From Paenibacillus anaericanus (GTDB lineage Bacteria > Bacillota > Bacilli > Paenibacillales > Paenibacillaceae), in the NCBI RefSeq assembly GCF_003994475.1, contig NZ_RZNY01000014.1, positions 1 through 64,000 of the forward strand: a DNA stretch of 64,000 nt. Direction: 5' to 3'. A program made the translations under genes and the position numbers. Shown here piece after piece: positions 18,397-28,182 of this stretch. Each line of letters begins with the position of its first letter. The first letter of the stretch is position 1. A model generated the notes under the pieces. The model was given only the letters and a program-made list of their open reading frames with translations. It did no database searches and was not told where the DNA came from.

Positions 18397-19344
18397 ATGG
18401 AATCCAAGCTGCGAATCTTTTCCGGCTCATCGAATCCGAAGTTAGTAGGGCAAATTTGTAGGACGTTAGGTGTAGAGCCGGGGCAAGTTACGCTGTCACG
18501 CTTTAAAAGTGGAGAGATTTACGTGCATTATGAGGAAAGCATTCGGAATTCCGATGTGTTCATTGTGCAGTCACTCTCTCATCCGATCAATGAGCTATTT
18601 GTGGAGCTACTGGTCATGATTGACGCTGCAAAACGAGCCTCAGCCCGAACAGTCAACATTATTATGCCCTATTACGGATACGCTCGTCAGGAGCGAAAGT
18701 CTGCTCCAAGGGAGCCCATTTCGGCAAAATTGCTAGCCGATGTGCTGACAACCGCAGGCGCAAGCCGGGTGGTAACGATTGATTTGCATGCTCCGGCCAT
18801 CCAGGGGTTCTTTAATATCCCTGTGGATCATCTCACTGCGCTCGACTTAATGACGGATTATTTGAAATCCAAGGATATCAGAAATCCCGTAGTAGTATCA
18901 CCCGACGCAGGAAGGGCCTCTATGGCTGAGAAGCTCGCGAGTGGTCTGGATTCTCCATTTGCCATCATGATCAAGAAGCGTACTGCTCATAACGAGTCTT
19001 CCATCACGCATGTCATTGGGGATGTGGAGGGCCATACACCGATTATTATTGAAGATCTCATTGATACGGGATCGACAATCATCAATGTGGTCGAGGCGCT
19101 CAAAGAGCGGGGAGCAGAAGATTCATTCGTCTGTGCGACACATGGGTTATTCTCCGGTGATGCACTTGAGCGACTGGATCATCCGAATATTCGGGAAGTC
19201 GTCACTACGGACTCCATTGCACTGCCAGAAATTCATGCCTCCAGATTTAAAGTATTGTCTGTTGCGCCTATGCTGGCACAGGCTACGCAGTTTATTATGG
19301 AGGGCGGATCTATCGCAGCACTGTTTAAGGACCGTGGGATTTAA
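18397..19344 (+). CDS. prs: Divergent ribose-phosphate pyrophosphokinase
   Basis: Makes PRPP from ribose 5-phosphate and ATP. The 315-residue length and many motifs match Prs (PYYGYARQERK, REPISAKLLADVLTTAGA, DLHAPAIQGFFNIPVDHLTALDL). Several usually invariant stretches differ from the canonical Bacillus enzyme as I recall it: SPDAGRAS instead of SPDHGGV, KKRTAHNESS instead of the DKRRPRPN type, and EDLIDTGSTI instead of DDIIDTAGTI in the PRPP loop. This looks like a second, specialised paralogue. As last gene of the his operon it could supply PRPP for HisG. ATG at 18397 follows GGGAGGATGTT; the upstream ATG at 18364 lacks a good site. Confidence 0.85.
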   Translation: MESKLRIFSGSSNPKLVGQICRTLGVEPGQVTLSRFKSGEIYVHYEESIRNSDVFIVQSLSHPINELFVELLVMIDAAKRASARTVNIIMPYYGYARQERKSAPREPISAKLLADVLTTAGASRVVTIDLHAPAIQGFFNIPVDHLTALDLMTDYLKSKDIRNPVVVSPDAGRASMAEKLASGLDSPFAIMIKKRTAHNESSITHVIGDVEGHTPIIIEDLIDTGSTIINVVEALKERGAEDSFVCATHGLFSGDALERLDHPNIREVVTTDSIALPEIHASRFKVLSVAPMLAQATQFIMEGGSIAALFKDRGI

Positions 19345-19415
19345 CCTGGATTTGTAATCTGGATTGGCGATGAGTAGGTATAATAAAGATAACTGTAAAA
19401 TCCATAAGCATAGAG

Positions 19416-19439
19416 CGCCGCCCTTCTGGGGCGGTTTTT
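19416..19439 (+). terminator. Terminator of the his operon
   Basis: Hairpin ccgccc-ttct-ggggcgg followed by T5, about 70 nt after the prs stop codon. Confidence 0.92.
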
Positions 19440-19452
19440 ACTTTGTTTATCA

Positions 19453-19499
19453 TAAAAACAGGCTGATCGCGGACACCTGCCCTTGATCAGCCTGTTTTT
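19453..19499. terminator. Bidirectional terminator between prs and the GH87 gene
   Basis: Arms aaaaacaggctgatc (19454-19468) and gatcagcctgttttt (19485-19499) pair perfectly around a 16-nt loop. T runs on both strands allow termination in both directions. It lies 18 nt beyond the end of the minus-strand GH87 gene. Confidence 0.93.
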
Positions 19500-19516
19500 G
19501 AAAAGTACGTCTAATC

Positions 19517-22500
19517 CTATGGGTTAAGCAACTTACCTAATACAAGTAATCTAGATAAGATAACAGCTGCTTCCGCCCGAGTTGTATGACTGCCAGGAGC
19601 AAAACTTGCTTCGTTCTGCCCCTTCATGATGCCTACCGCAAGCAGCAATTCTACATCTGCACGTGCCCATGCATGCACTTGGTTAGCGTCCTTATACGCG
19701 CCAAGCTGAGAAGATTCTTGAGCGACCGCTACTTGCAGCAGCTTCAGCGCCCGAGCTGTCATCACAGCCATTTCTTCTCTGCTGATTTGGGCATCTGGAT
19801 GGAAGGTACCTTCCTGGTAGCCATTCACTAGCCCGTAATGGGCTGCCGCTGCAATAGCTTCACTATACCAAGCGTTGGACTTCACATCTTGGTACGTAAC
19901 ACTGTTGCCATTACTATGGAGGTCTAGCGCTCTAACAAGCATGGTTGCAAACTCGGCCCGACTTACCGATTTCCCTGGTGCAAACTGATCGGAAGACATA
20001 CCTCTCACAATGTAACGAGAAGCTAGTTGCTCTATCTCCTTTTTAGCCCAGTGAGCGGTAATATCGGAGAAAGTCAATGGGTTGCTAGCAATGGTAAAGA
20101 TCCCATTGGTCGTGCTCTTGATGGTAACAGTCGTTGTTCCGTCAGCATTCACCTCGAACAATGCGGGTACATAGCTTAACGTGCCTGATATTGGATCATA
20201 GAGTAGTACAACCGTAGTCGCAGGATCTACCTTTCGATTTACAGTCATCTGACGTTCAACGTATGTTGTACCATCATAATGAGTAATCTCAGTTGTTTTA
20301 CTACCTTCAGTCACGCTTACAGTAAATTTCTTGGCGTCGCCAATGAGTTCTACACCTTGCTTCTTGGCTTGTTGCGCTAACCCGGCTTGCTCTGATTCTG
20401 TAATTGGCGATACATGAATAGATATAACCGCCTTATTAGAATCAATAACACCGGCTTGCTTCAATATTTGTTCGGTCAATGACAGCGGGAAGAGATACTC
20501 TGCCCCATTGCCGACAACTGCAATAATTGTATCAGGGTTAGTAGTAGCTGCAGCCACTAGCGCAGATGCAGTTAGATTGACGTTTCCATCAGCGCCAACC
20601 TTAAGCTCAATCGTTGTCTGGCCAGCTTCAAGCCCTACCTTCAGCGCAGCATCAAATGTGGTTGTAGGAGAACTGGATGGGGTTGTTCCGGACGAACCAC
20701 CGCTACCATTACCTCCTTGGCCTCCACCCGAACCTGGTTCACCCGGATCACCGGGATCGACAATCGGTGGGTTCTTGAGAGAGGCAAAACCTTGGTTAAT
20801 TTCATTGAAACGGAATTGTGCTGCAGGATTGGACACCATCTTCATCCGATCTCCGCGAACGATTACATTATCTACTGTTGCAGAGCCCTTCACTTGAGGT
20901 GTCACGTCAATTCCGTTCGTGCCAGTACCGTCGATGACGATATTTTGCAAAAGAACATCCTTCATCGTAAAGTCACCGTGGGCGATGAGCCCGGCGTAGG
21001 TACTGTCATTTGCGACATTGTTACGCACTATGATTGTGCCTGTCATATCGCTTTCTCCGGCAAATAACCACAAGGCCCCTAGACTGACCCCGTATCCAGT
21101 GTCATAACTGCCAGTTCTTGTTAGCGTGTTTCGTTCCACTACAGTAGTTCCCTCAAATGGCTCTGCGCTGAAACGGGTTGAAACTGCAATCCCTGCGCCA
21201 TTGGTTACCGTATCCTTCACAATATTATCCTGAATTTTGTTATCCTTGCCGCCAAATACGACAATGTTATCCGCAAGCCACGGAATCGATACAGTGTTAA
21301 AGCGAGCGGTATTATTCACACTAGGTGTTCTTTCCGTACCGTTTACATCCTTAAGCTTCGGATCTGTAAAGGACCACATGGCGATTCCGTCATCACCTGG
21401 GTATCGAATATCGCTCTGCTCCATCATGCTGTTATGGGTACCAACGGCAAAATTGATTCCATCAGCCATCAAATTACGGATACGCAGTCCCATCATATAG
21501 AGTCCGTTAGTACGTGCTGTCTCACCAATCGGCTGCGTCAACCATAGTCCTGCTTTGGTATGCTCAATCCATACTTGTTGAATGACCGACTCCGGACCAA
21601 ATGCTCCGTGAAAAGCATTGGTGAAACCTTCATCGTCCCGCTCATTAATCCCTCCGTCAATCAGCAGATCATATACTTCGATCCGGCCACCATGACCAAA
21701 GAATTTGGCGCCATTTAGCGTTGTATACCACATGCCGGCACCACGGATTACTGCATTGTCCAAATTCAGCAGTTCATCGCCGAAGTCGAAGGTGCCTACT
21801 GGGAACCAAACCCCAGCACCTCGATTATTCGCAGCCTGTAGGGCCATATTGAATTCCTCAGTATCATCAATTCCATCATTAGCTACCGCGCCAAACTCGG
21901 TCACCGAGATGAAGCCATCCGGCATCTCATTAGCGGGTGCGACTTGTTCCATATCGACCAAATCGATAACATAGAACTCTGAATGATTGCCTGAGTCCTT
22001 CTTCAACTGGATGGTTGCACCTTGCGGAACGTCCCCGATCAGTGTATGGATTTCATCAAAGAAGCGATGTCCACTTCCTTGGCGTGGATCGTTGGACCAT
22101 GGATAGCTTCCGTATTCCCATGCATATTTCGATGTTAGGTTCAGTGTTTGCTTAAAGACTCCATCGATATAAAGGGATAGGGTCTCATCAGCACCTAATC
22201 CATCCTTGCTATCCGGTATCGAGTACCGGAGTACAAGAGAGTTTGCTGGTTTAGCCAGCGTAAATTCCACATAATCACCGCTATTTTCCAAGCTTACAGC
22301 CTTGCGGCCGGAAGCCTCGGAAGCGATACTACGATATTTGCGGGATGGACCTATTAGCGTTCCGTTGGTCTTCATGTCTTCCGCTTCATAGCTAATATAA
22401 GGAACCGTAGCTCCCCGGTAAGCCTTGTTCACGCTGCTCTTGACGGTTAGGCTGTCAACTTCCGCCTTAGCCATAGCTTCGCTCGATCCGCTTAACGAAA

Positions 22501-25500
22501 CGGAGTTCATGCCTGCTCGAAGATTCAGCGTTATCTCAGCTGTACCCCAGCTGGATGAGCGCTGAATAGTTAGGTCATCTTGTTGCAATCCGTTTACTGA
22601 CAGATGCAATAGTTGTTCTACATCAGCGCTATTTCTATAACGGATCAGCCCTGAATATACACCTTCCGTTTCCGCATTCACTGCGAAATGGATGACCGTA
22701 TCACTCTTAAATGCATCTTTTGCTGGATAGGTAACATCTGAAGTTACCGGCTTGAAGCTCCATAATGCTTCCTCAAGGGAAGGTGGTGCAACGAAGCTGA
22801 TTCCGGCTGCTTTATGCAACAATAATCCGTTTGATCCCTTGGCATTGGAAAGTATACGATACCCCAATTTATCCTCCATCGTCCATTGAGTGCTTAAATC
22901 CACCTTAGAACTGGAGGCTATTGGTTCCAGCTTGTCATTTAAAGCCAAGTAATGATTGGTTGATGTATTTTTGAGCAGATAACGTCCATTATAATCCTCT
23001 ACTAACCACTTAGAAGAAATATTGCTTTCGCTTGCATCAGCTAATACAATTTTTCCACCACGCTCTGCTAGTACTTTATCTTGTGTACCTGGAACGGATA
23101 TAACAACCATGTTGGTATCATCTTGAAGCGGAGTTGTTGTATTCAAATTCCGATACTCTTGCATGTTTGGTGTTGTGAATAGCTGAGGAGCCGGTTGAAG
23201 CTCCCATTGCACAGAACCCCATGAATCCGGGAATAAGCCGCGTTCTGCATAGCCAGTATTATTTTGAATGTTAATGAACTCATCATCGTAGCCAGTATAC
23301 TGGCTGCGTAAGGTTACCTTTTCTCCATCTAGTGCCCGTTTGACGGACCAGGATGAAGCGCCGCTATCAGCAGGAGGTCCTTCCTTACTTTCTATGAAGG
23401 TGTAGTCCTCGGTTAATGTTAAATAGTGTCCAGTAGCACGATTCTGGATCAACTGCTTGCCATCGGGCCCTGTTGAAATGAGCCAATGAGCATATCCGTT
23501 GTCCTCCGTAAGATCACCATACAACACGACTCCGCTGCTATTTTCATAAAGATAGGATGGACCTGTTACACTCTTAATTCGTACTGGTGTCTGCGGAATA
23601 GGTTGCGGGTCAATTTGTACTGATTCTGCTATAAAGATAGATTCTGTCCGATCAGCTGCTCCGGTCGCCTTACTTACTTTAAAGACAGGTCTGTCCTGAT
23701 CATCGAACGTGGCGTATATATAATGTTCATTCGTCCATCCACTCTTGATGTTAACTTCCTCCGCTGCGGATCGCTTCATAAGCACCCATTTGATACTGGC
23801 CCAGCCGTCACCCACTTCAGTCCGTGTTTCTACGGCTAGTGCAGGTTCTTCATTTCCTTCGATTCCTGCAAGATTCTCAATGGATAGAGTTCTGCCACTA
23901 CCTTGGTTCTTCATCGTTACAGGACCGTTAGGGCTACTTTCCTTGAGGAACCAAATGGAATAATCCCCATCGGCTGACCCATAGATTGCTGTACCGATAG
24001 CACCTGTGTTGCGATCATCGTTAAGGTATTGATCAGACGAGCCTTTAAGTTTGAATCGATAAAGTGGGTTTTTATCTTTTGTTACAGGGATGAACTTCCA
24101 CTGTGGGCTTCCCCAATTCGGATTTATTACACTATACTCTGCATACTTAGTTAGATTTTGCAGTGAAATAAACTGTCCAGGCACGCTATCGCTTATATTG
24201 CTAATCAAATACAAGTTACCGCCTAGGTTTTTACCGCTCCAGATGTATGCCGCATCCACGTTTGTTAAATCGTCTATTGGAGTGACCTGGATATGGCCGT
24301 CAGGCATATCGGCAATGTTCATATAGTGGCCTGTTTCACGGTTTTGGAACAGCTTCCGTCCATTATGCTTCACCACAAGCCATTGGTCGCGCTGATCTTC
24401 CTGGCGTATATTTCCGTATTTCAACGTTCCGTCCAGATTCTCATATAAATAAAATGGCTGCCAGTTGTTCTGGATACGAATAAATTGATCGGAACCGTCT
24501 ATAGGAGTGGAAGGATCGATTAATTCCCATTGAGCCCCAAGGCTATTTGCATCGGATGAAGCAATTGCGGAACCTCCCGCTCCTGTTGAAATATATAGGT
24601 CAGGGTTACCCACGTTCTGAATGGTCTTGTAACCGTCATAGCTATCAGACTCTGTTAAGGACCATTGGTAAGTCGCTTCCGTAACGGTTGCGGGTCCAGC
24701 TTTGAGCAAACCTCCCTCATCGAGCATCAAGTAATCATTGCTACCTACGTTGCGAATACGTTTGCTGAGATCGTAGTCCTCCACAACCCAGGAGTATTTG
24801 GGGTCATTGGTGGAGTTTTCACTGATTGCTCCATATTTAATATTTCCGTTATCATCATATAAGAAGTCGGTAGCCACCTTACCATCCGTATAGGCCCCGA
24901 TCCGAACGGAGGGTAACTCAGAAATGGAAACAATCTTCCAGAGTGCATTAACTCCGTCTGCTCCTCCTGCCCAATTATTTGAGCGAATATTGTTGTCGTC
25001 TCCGTATTGTGGATTTATCCAGTTTCCAGGGAGACCTACATTTTGGAATACCACGTATCCCTGTTTTACTGCAGCTTCCTGTAGCCAATGGCTAAAATCG
25101 GAATTGTCGGAGTTTTTCGTGGCAAATATCCCTGCCCAGGATCGTTCTTCTTCATTTTGTGTAATCAGATTACCTGTTGCTGCGTTTCGTATACTAATCT
25201 GATTACTGTTTTCTACACTATCTATATACCATTGAGAGTACATATCACCTGCATCTCTAACGCCGCGCATTACTGCACCGGTATCTTTATCTTCATAGAT
25301 GACTTCATTAGGACGCATATTACTTTGAATCCGCACCGGGGGAGTAGCATCGACCGCAATGAATGCCCATTGTGGACTCTCGAAGGTGATGTTGATATCC
25401 GAGCTGGCTTCGGCAAAACCAAGCTGATCTTCCTCATGAATGACTAGGTTACCTTGCGGCATTGTTGCACTACTAATCACCATAAAACCTTCACGAGTGG

Positions 25501-25876
25501 ATTGGTCGATGATCCACTGTACATCGCTAGAGTCACCAGATGACGTAGTCGTCAGTGCTTGATGACGCTGGGATGTCTGCGCAATCGTGATGTAATTACC
25601 TGTTTTGACGTTTTTGATTCGGGACAATCCATTTGCCGAGTCTACAATCCAATGTGCTGATTCGTCATGTGGATTTGTCATGCCGTACCTGACTGTGCCG
25701 TTTGAGGCTTCGTACAGGTAGTTGTTTTTCCATTTGTTCATAATCATTACGGTGCCTGAAGGAATCTTTGTCGCACCACTACCTCCAGATGCTGCTTGAG
25801 CCGAATACGAAGGAATGACTGACAAGATGAGCAGTAGGGACATCAGGCTCGCAAAAAGTGGCCTGAATCGTTTCAT
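19517..25876 (-). CDS. Surface-anchored GH87-type alpha-1,3-glucanase (mutanase/mycodextranase)
   Basis: A 2119-residue exported protein. Residues 1-28 form a signal peptide ending AQA. Roughly residues 40-1080 hold about eight divergent repeats of the pattern Y-L-Y-E..G...Y-G / W-x-V / KN..T-G-x-Y, probably beta-trefoil-like binding modules. Roughly 1080-1310 are beta-sandwich, CBM35/6-like regions (SYEAEDM, GDYVEFTL). Roughly 1320-1700 form a right-handed beta-helix (ISVTEFGAVANDGIDDTEEF). In it Asp1472 (MADGINF) and Asp1495-Asp1496 (YPGDDGIAMWS) have the same 23/24 spacing I recall for the GH87 catalytic aspartates. A Gly/Pro-rich linker follows (near 1710-1740). The last about 185 residues are three SLH domains for attachment to the cell wall. 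Strong AAAGGAGGT start site and a cre-like site upstream. A pectate-lyase-fold enzyme of another family is the alternative. Confidence 0.82.
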   Translation of the reverse strand: MKRFRPLFASLMSLLLILSVIPSYSAQAASGGSGATKIPSGTVMIMNKWKNNYLYEASNGTVRYGMTNPHDESAHWIVDSANGLSRIKNVKTGNYITIAQTSQRHQALTTTSSGDSSDVQWIIDQSTREGFMVISSATMPQGNLVIHEEDQLGFAEASSDINITFESPQWAFIAVDATPPVRIQSNMRPNEVIYEDKDTGAVMRGVRDAGDMYSQWYIDSVENSNQISIRNAATGNLITQNEEERSWAGIFATKNSDNSDFSHWLQEAAVKQGYVVFQNVGLPGNWINPQYGDDNNIRSNNWAGGADGVNALWKIVSISELPSVRIGAYTDGKVATDFLYDDNGNIKYGAISENSTNDPKYSWVVEDYDLSKRIRNVGSNDYLMLDEGGLLKAGPATVTEATYQWSLTESDSYDGYKTIQNVGNPDLYISTGAGGSAIASSDANSLGAQWELIDPSTPIDGSDQFIRIQNNWQPFYLYENLDGTLKYGNIRQEDQRDQWLVVKHNGRKLFQNRETGHYMNIADMPDGHIQVTPIDDLTNVDAAYIWSGKNLGGNLYLISNISDSVPGQFISLQNLTKYAEYSVINPNWGSPQWKFIPVTKDKNPLYRFKLKGSSDQYLNDDRNTGAIGTAIYGSADGDYSIWFLKESSPNGPVTMKNQGSGRTLSIENLAGIEGNEEPALAVETRTEVGDGWASIKWVLMKRSAAEEVNIKSGWTNEHYIYATFDDQDRPVFKVSKATGAADRTESIFIAESVQIDPQPIPQTPVRIKSVTGPSYLYENSSGVVLYGDLTEDNGYAHWLISTGPDGKQLIQNRATGHYLTLTEDYTFIESKEGPPADSGASSWSVKRALDGEKVTLRSQYTGYDDEFINIQNNTGYAERGLFPDSWGSVQWELQPAPQLFTTPNMQEYRNLNTTTPLQDDTNMVVISVPGTQDKVLAERGGKIVLADASESNISSKWLVEDYNGRYLLKNTSTNHYLALNDKLEPIASSSKVDLSTQWTMEDKLGYRILSNAKGSNGLLLHKAAGISFVAPPSLEEALWSFKPVTSDVTYPAKDAFKSDTVIHFAVNAETEGVYSGLIRYRNSADVEQLLHLSVNGLQQDDLTIQRSSSWGTAEITLNLRAGMNSVSLSGSSEAMAKAEVDSLTVKSSVNKAYRGATVPYISYEAEDMKTNGTLIGPSRKYRSIASEASGRKAVSLENSGDYVEFTLAKPANSLVLRYSIPDSKDGLGADETLSLYIDGVFKQTLNLTSKYAWEYGSYPWSNDPRQGSGHRFFDEIHTLIGDVPQGATIQLKKDSGNHSEFYVIDLVDMEQVAPANEMPDGFISVTEFGAVANDGIDDTEEFNMALQAANNRGAGVWFPVGTFDFGDELLNLDNAVIRGAGMWYTTLNGAKFFGHGGRIEVYDLLIDGGINERDDEGFTNAFHGAFGPESVIQQVWIEHTKAGLWLTQPIGETARTNGLYMMGLRIRNLMADGINFAVGTHNSMMEQSDIRYPGDDGIAMWSFTDPKLKDVNGTERTPSVNNTARFNTVSIPWLADNIVVFGGKDNKIQDNIVKDTVTNGAGIAVSTRFSAEPFEGTTVVERNTLTRTGSYDTGYGVSLGALWLFAGESDMTGTIIVRNNVANDSTYAGLIAHGDFTMKDVLLQNIVIDGTGTNGIDVTPQVKGSATVDNVIVRGDRMKMVSNPAAQFRFNEINQGFASLKNPPIVDPGDPGEPGSGGGQGGNGSGGSSGTTPSSSPTTTFDAALKVGLEAGQTTIELKVGADGNVNLTASALVAAATTNPDTIIAVVGNGAEYLFPLSLTEQILKQAGVIDSNKAVISIHVSPITESEQAGLAQQAKKQGVELIGDAKKFTVSVTEGSKTTEITHYDGTTYVERQMTVNRKVDPATTVVLLYDPISGTLSYVPALFEVNADGTTTVTIKSTTNGIFTIASNPLTFSDITAHWAKKEIEQLASRYIVRGMSSDQFAPGKSVSRAEFATMLVRALDLHSNGNSVTYQDVKSNAWYSEAIAAAAHYGLVNGYQEGTFHPDAQISREEMAVMTARALKLLQVAVAQESSQLGAYKDANQVHAWARADVELLLAVGIMKGQNEASFAPGSHTTRAEAAVILSRLLVLGKLLNP

Positions 25877-25920
25877 ACTCGAGACCTCCTTTATAATTTG
25901 GACTTCCCTACCATCTTAGG

Positions 25921-25936
25921 ATAATAGCGCTTACAA
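25921..25936 (-). promoter_or_regulatory. cre-like CcpA site upstream of the GH87 gene
   Basis: On the minus strand, TTGTAAGCGCTATTAT matches the CcpA consensus with a single mismatch (C to T near the end), 45 nt upstream of the GH87 start. A site here would give glucose repression of a polysaccharide-degrading enzyme. Confidence 0.55.
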
Positions 25937-26214
25937 TTTGGTGTGTGTTTTTATGTTAAAGAGGTGTATTTGTACGCAACATGTTTCTGAAGAGACGTTA
26001 CAGATATTGTAGACCTTATACGCCAGAATCCCCGCGGAATTGCGATATTTTCTGACACAAAATTCACGAATAGCGGATTCAGGGTCCGCAACCAATAGAG
26101 CCTTGCAATTAAGGATCATATAAAACTAGTAATTAGCAGTTAAGTATTGCCCTACATGTCGATAATAACCACTTGCATACAGGATGGGAGGAGCGCTTTC
26201 ACTATGGTATACTG
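25937..26214. other. Divergent intergenic region without a recognisable gene
   Basis: Lies between the minus-strand GH87 gene and the plus-strand TPR gene. Beyond the cre-like site at its left edge and the extended -10 at its right edge I see no supported feature; a 62-codon open frame at 25931-26119 has no ribosome binding site. Confidence 0.5.
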
Positions 26215-26223
26215 TTTGGAGAG
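26215..26223 (+). promoter_or_regulatory. Extended -10 promoter of the TPR gene
   Basis: TGG-TATACT (TATACT at 26218-26223) is an extended -10 box. It lies 46 nt upstream of the ATG at 26269 and within the longer reading frame that begins at 26173, which argues for the downstream start. Confidence 0.55.
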
Positions 26224-26268
26224 ATAGGTAGGATTAAAGACTTAGAAGATATGAAGGAGGTGCCTTGC

Positions 26269-27999
26269 ATGAAAGAGAAAAATCAGCCGGCGGAGAGCGC
26301 GGGATCTAATGTGCTACCCATCTCCATGGATGCGGGCTTTTTCTTCCAGAGAGCCGTCTCTTCATTGGACCGCTATCACTATGACAAGGCATTGAAATAT
26401 TTTCGCAAAGCAGTGGAATATGAACCAGAGAACCCGGTTAATCATTGCAATATGGCGGGGATCCTGTCAGAAATGGGAGATTATGAGGCTTCAAATGCCG
26501 CACTATCTGTCGTTCTGAAGGAGATCGATCCGTCTATGACGGAATGCTATTTCTATATGGCGAACAATTATGCGAATATGGACTTGTTTGAAGCGGCTGA
26601 AGAGGCTTTGGTGAAGTATTTGGAGGAAGATCCCAATGGTCAGTTTCTAGGGGAAGCCGAAGAGATGATGGATCTATTACAATATGAACTTGATCGACCT
26701 ACCAAACTGAAAAGTATTAAATCCAGAGAAGGTTTTGTAGAGCATGATCAGGCTCGGGAACTGCTAGAAGAAGGTAAGTTCATCCAAGCGGTGAAGCTAC
26801 TGGAGGGAGTTGCCGAGAAACATCCTGATTTCCTTGCTGCGCATAACAATTTGGCACTGGGATATTATTATCTTGGTCGGTTCGCGAAGTCGAAGGATAC
26901 GATCTATGGGGTGCTAGAACAGGAGCCAGGTAATTTGCATGCTCTTTGTAACCTCGCGATATTCTACCAATATGAAGGACAAGAAGAGTTGCTTCAGGAG
27001 CTTACTGGACGCTTACGTAAAGTGGTACCGTTCCATCAGGAGCATGTTTTTAAACTAGCAACGACTATGGGAATCTTGGGCGAACATGAGGCAGCTTACT
27101 CTCATTTCAAAAGATTACTGCAAGATGAGGAAGTTAATTATGATCCTTGTCTATATCATTATGCTGCAGTGGCGGCATACCATTTAGGTCGCTATACGGA
27201 AGCTAAGAGATTGTGGCATCAAGTGAAGAAACTTGATCCTGATTCCGTTATCCCCATGTTCTATTTAAGCCGGATCGAGGGGATAGCAGCCGGAGAGCAG
27301 GCTTTACCGATTAGTTATAATTATCATCTTCCATATGAGGAGCAGTTCAGGTTATGGGAGAAGTCGAAGGAATGGCTCCCTAGTGATATGGGAGAGAATC
27401 CGATGATTCGTTCTTCTTTCTTCTGGGCACTTCGCCATGGCGATTACAATACAAAACTGCAAGTTATTCAGGCCTTTGGCCGGATCGCTGATAAGGAAGT
27501 AGAGGAAGCGTTGCAGGCATTTCTACTTGAGCCGGAAGAGGATCAGTATTTGAAGGATATGGCCCTTTTTGTACTCCGTAGCTTGGGTGTTAAGAAACTA
27601 TTACCGATGATATCGGATGGCATAACGATAATGGTCGATCCAAGTAAGGTGCCCTCTGAGTTACCAGAATGGAAGAGTGAGTGGCAGTCTGTTGTGGATC
27701 TGGCGTTATCAAATATGAGAAAAAACTATGATCTTCAGCAGCGGCATGATCTGGAAACGTTGTGGGTTGATTTTTTGACTCGACTATATCCGGAGACTCC
27801 CGTTATACGTCATGTTGAAGGCTGGGCTGCGGCGTTAGAATATTTAACAGCGAAAATGCATGACCGCTCAGTCACGTACGAGGATGTAGCCAAACAATAT
27901 GGTGTTTCGGTATCTACTGTCCGTAGATGCGTTGGTCGTGTGAATGAAGTGTGCGGGGTTAAGGACAAGATGGAGTCTTTGTTTCCATCAGTTCAGTAG
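26269..27999 (+). CDS. TPR-repeat protein with C-terminal HTH, YvcD-like
   Basis: A 576-residue cytoplasmic protein of tetratricopeptide repeats. Clear TPR units include YHYDKALKYFRKAVEYEPENP, FEAAEEALVKYLEEDP, KFIQAVKLLEGVAEKHPD, YYLGRFAKSKDTIYGVLEQEPG and YTEAKRLWHQVKKLDPDS. A helical region follows, and the C-terminus VTYEDVAKQYGVSVSTVRRCVGRV looks like a helix-turn-helix. Position between the his operon and trxB matches yvcD in B. subtilis. ATG at 26269 follows GAAGGAGGTGCC; the TTG at 26173 would add 32 residues lying over the promoter. The function is unknown; TPRs imply protein contacts and the HTH suggests DNA binding. Confidence 0.82.
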   Translation: MKEKNQPAESAGSNVLPISMDAGFFFQRAVSSLDRYHYDKALKYFRKAVEYEPENPVNHCNMAGILSEMGDYEASNAALSVVLKEIDPSMTECYFYMANNYANMDLFEAAEEALVKYLEEDPNGQFLGEAEEMMDLLQYELDRPTKLKSIKSREGFVEHDQARELLEEGKFIQAVKLLEGVAEKHPDFLAAHNNLALGYYYLGRFAKSKDTIYGVLEQEPGNLHALCNLAIFYQYEGQEELLQELTGRLRKVVPFHQEHVFKLATTMGILGEHEAAYSHFKRLLQDEEVNYDPCLYHYAAVAAYHLGRYTEAKRLWHQVKKLDPDSVIPMFYLSRIEGIAAGEQALPISYNYHLPYEEQFRLWEKSKEWLPSDMGENPMIRSSFFWALRHGDYNTKLQVIQAFGRIADKEVEEALQAFLLEPEEDQYLKDMALFVLRSLGVKKLLPMISDGITIMVDPSKVPSELPEWKSEWQSVVDLALSNMRKNYDLQQRHDLETLWVDFLTRLYPETPVIRHVEGWAAALEYLTAKMHDRSVTYEDVAKQYGVSVSTVRRCVGRVNEVCGVKDKMESLFPSVQ

Positions 28000-28182
28000 T
28001 ATTAGGGTTATAACGTGAAGTGAGCATGAACCTCCATCTTTGCTTGAAAGAGGGTAAGATAGGACCCTTTTGGGCAAAACTTGTTATAAGTGTATGTTCA
28101 AAAAGTCGGCTACTCAGTACCGAGCGCACGCGTTACTTTGTGATCAATTCTTATTTTCAAGCGGGAGGTTTAAGTTAAATCC
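28000..28182 (+). other. 183-nt leader region upstream of trxB
   Basis: A non-coding stretch that may carry the trxB promoter (TATAAG at 28085-28090, weak -35) and a long untranslated leader. The ribosome binding site CGGGAGG is at its end. No known riboswitch is recognised. Confidence 0.4.

Noticed and set aside
19379..19384. Perfect TATAAT between prs and its terminator
   Set aside because: No -35 at a workable distance; it would give only a roughly 50-nt transcript.
20508..25447. Plus-strand open frames inside the GH87 gene
   Set aside because: They are opposite to a continuous well-supported frame, lack ribosome binding sites and show no family resemblance.
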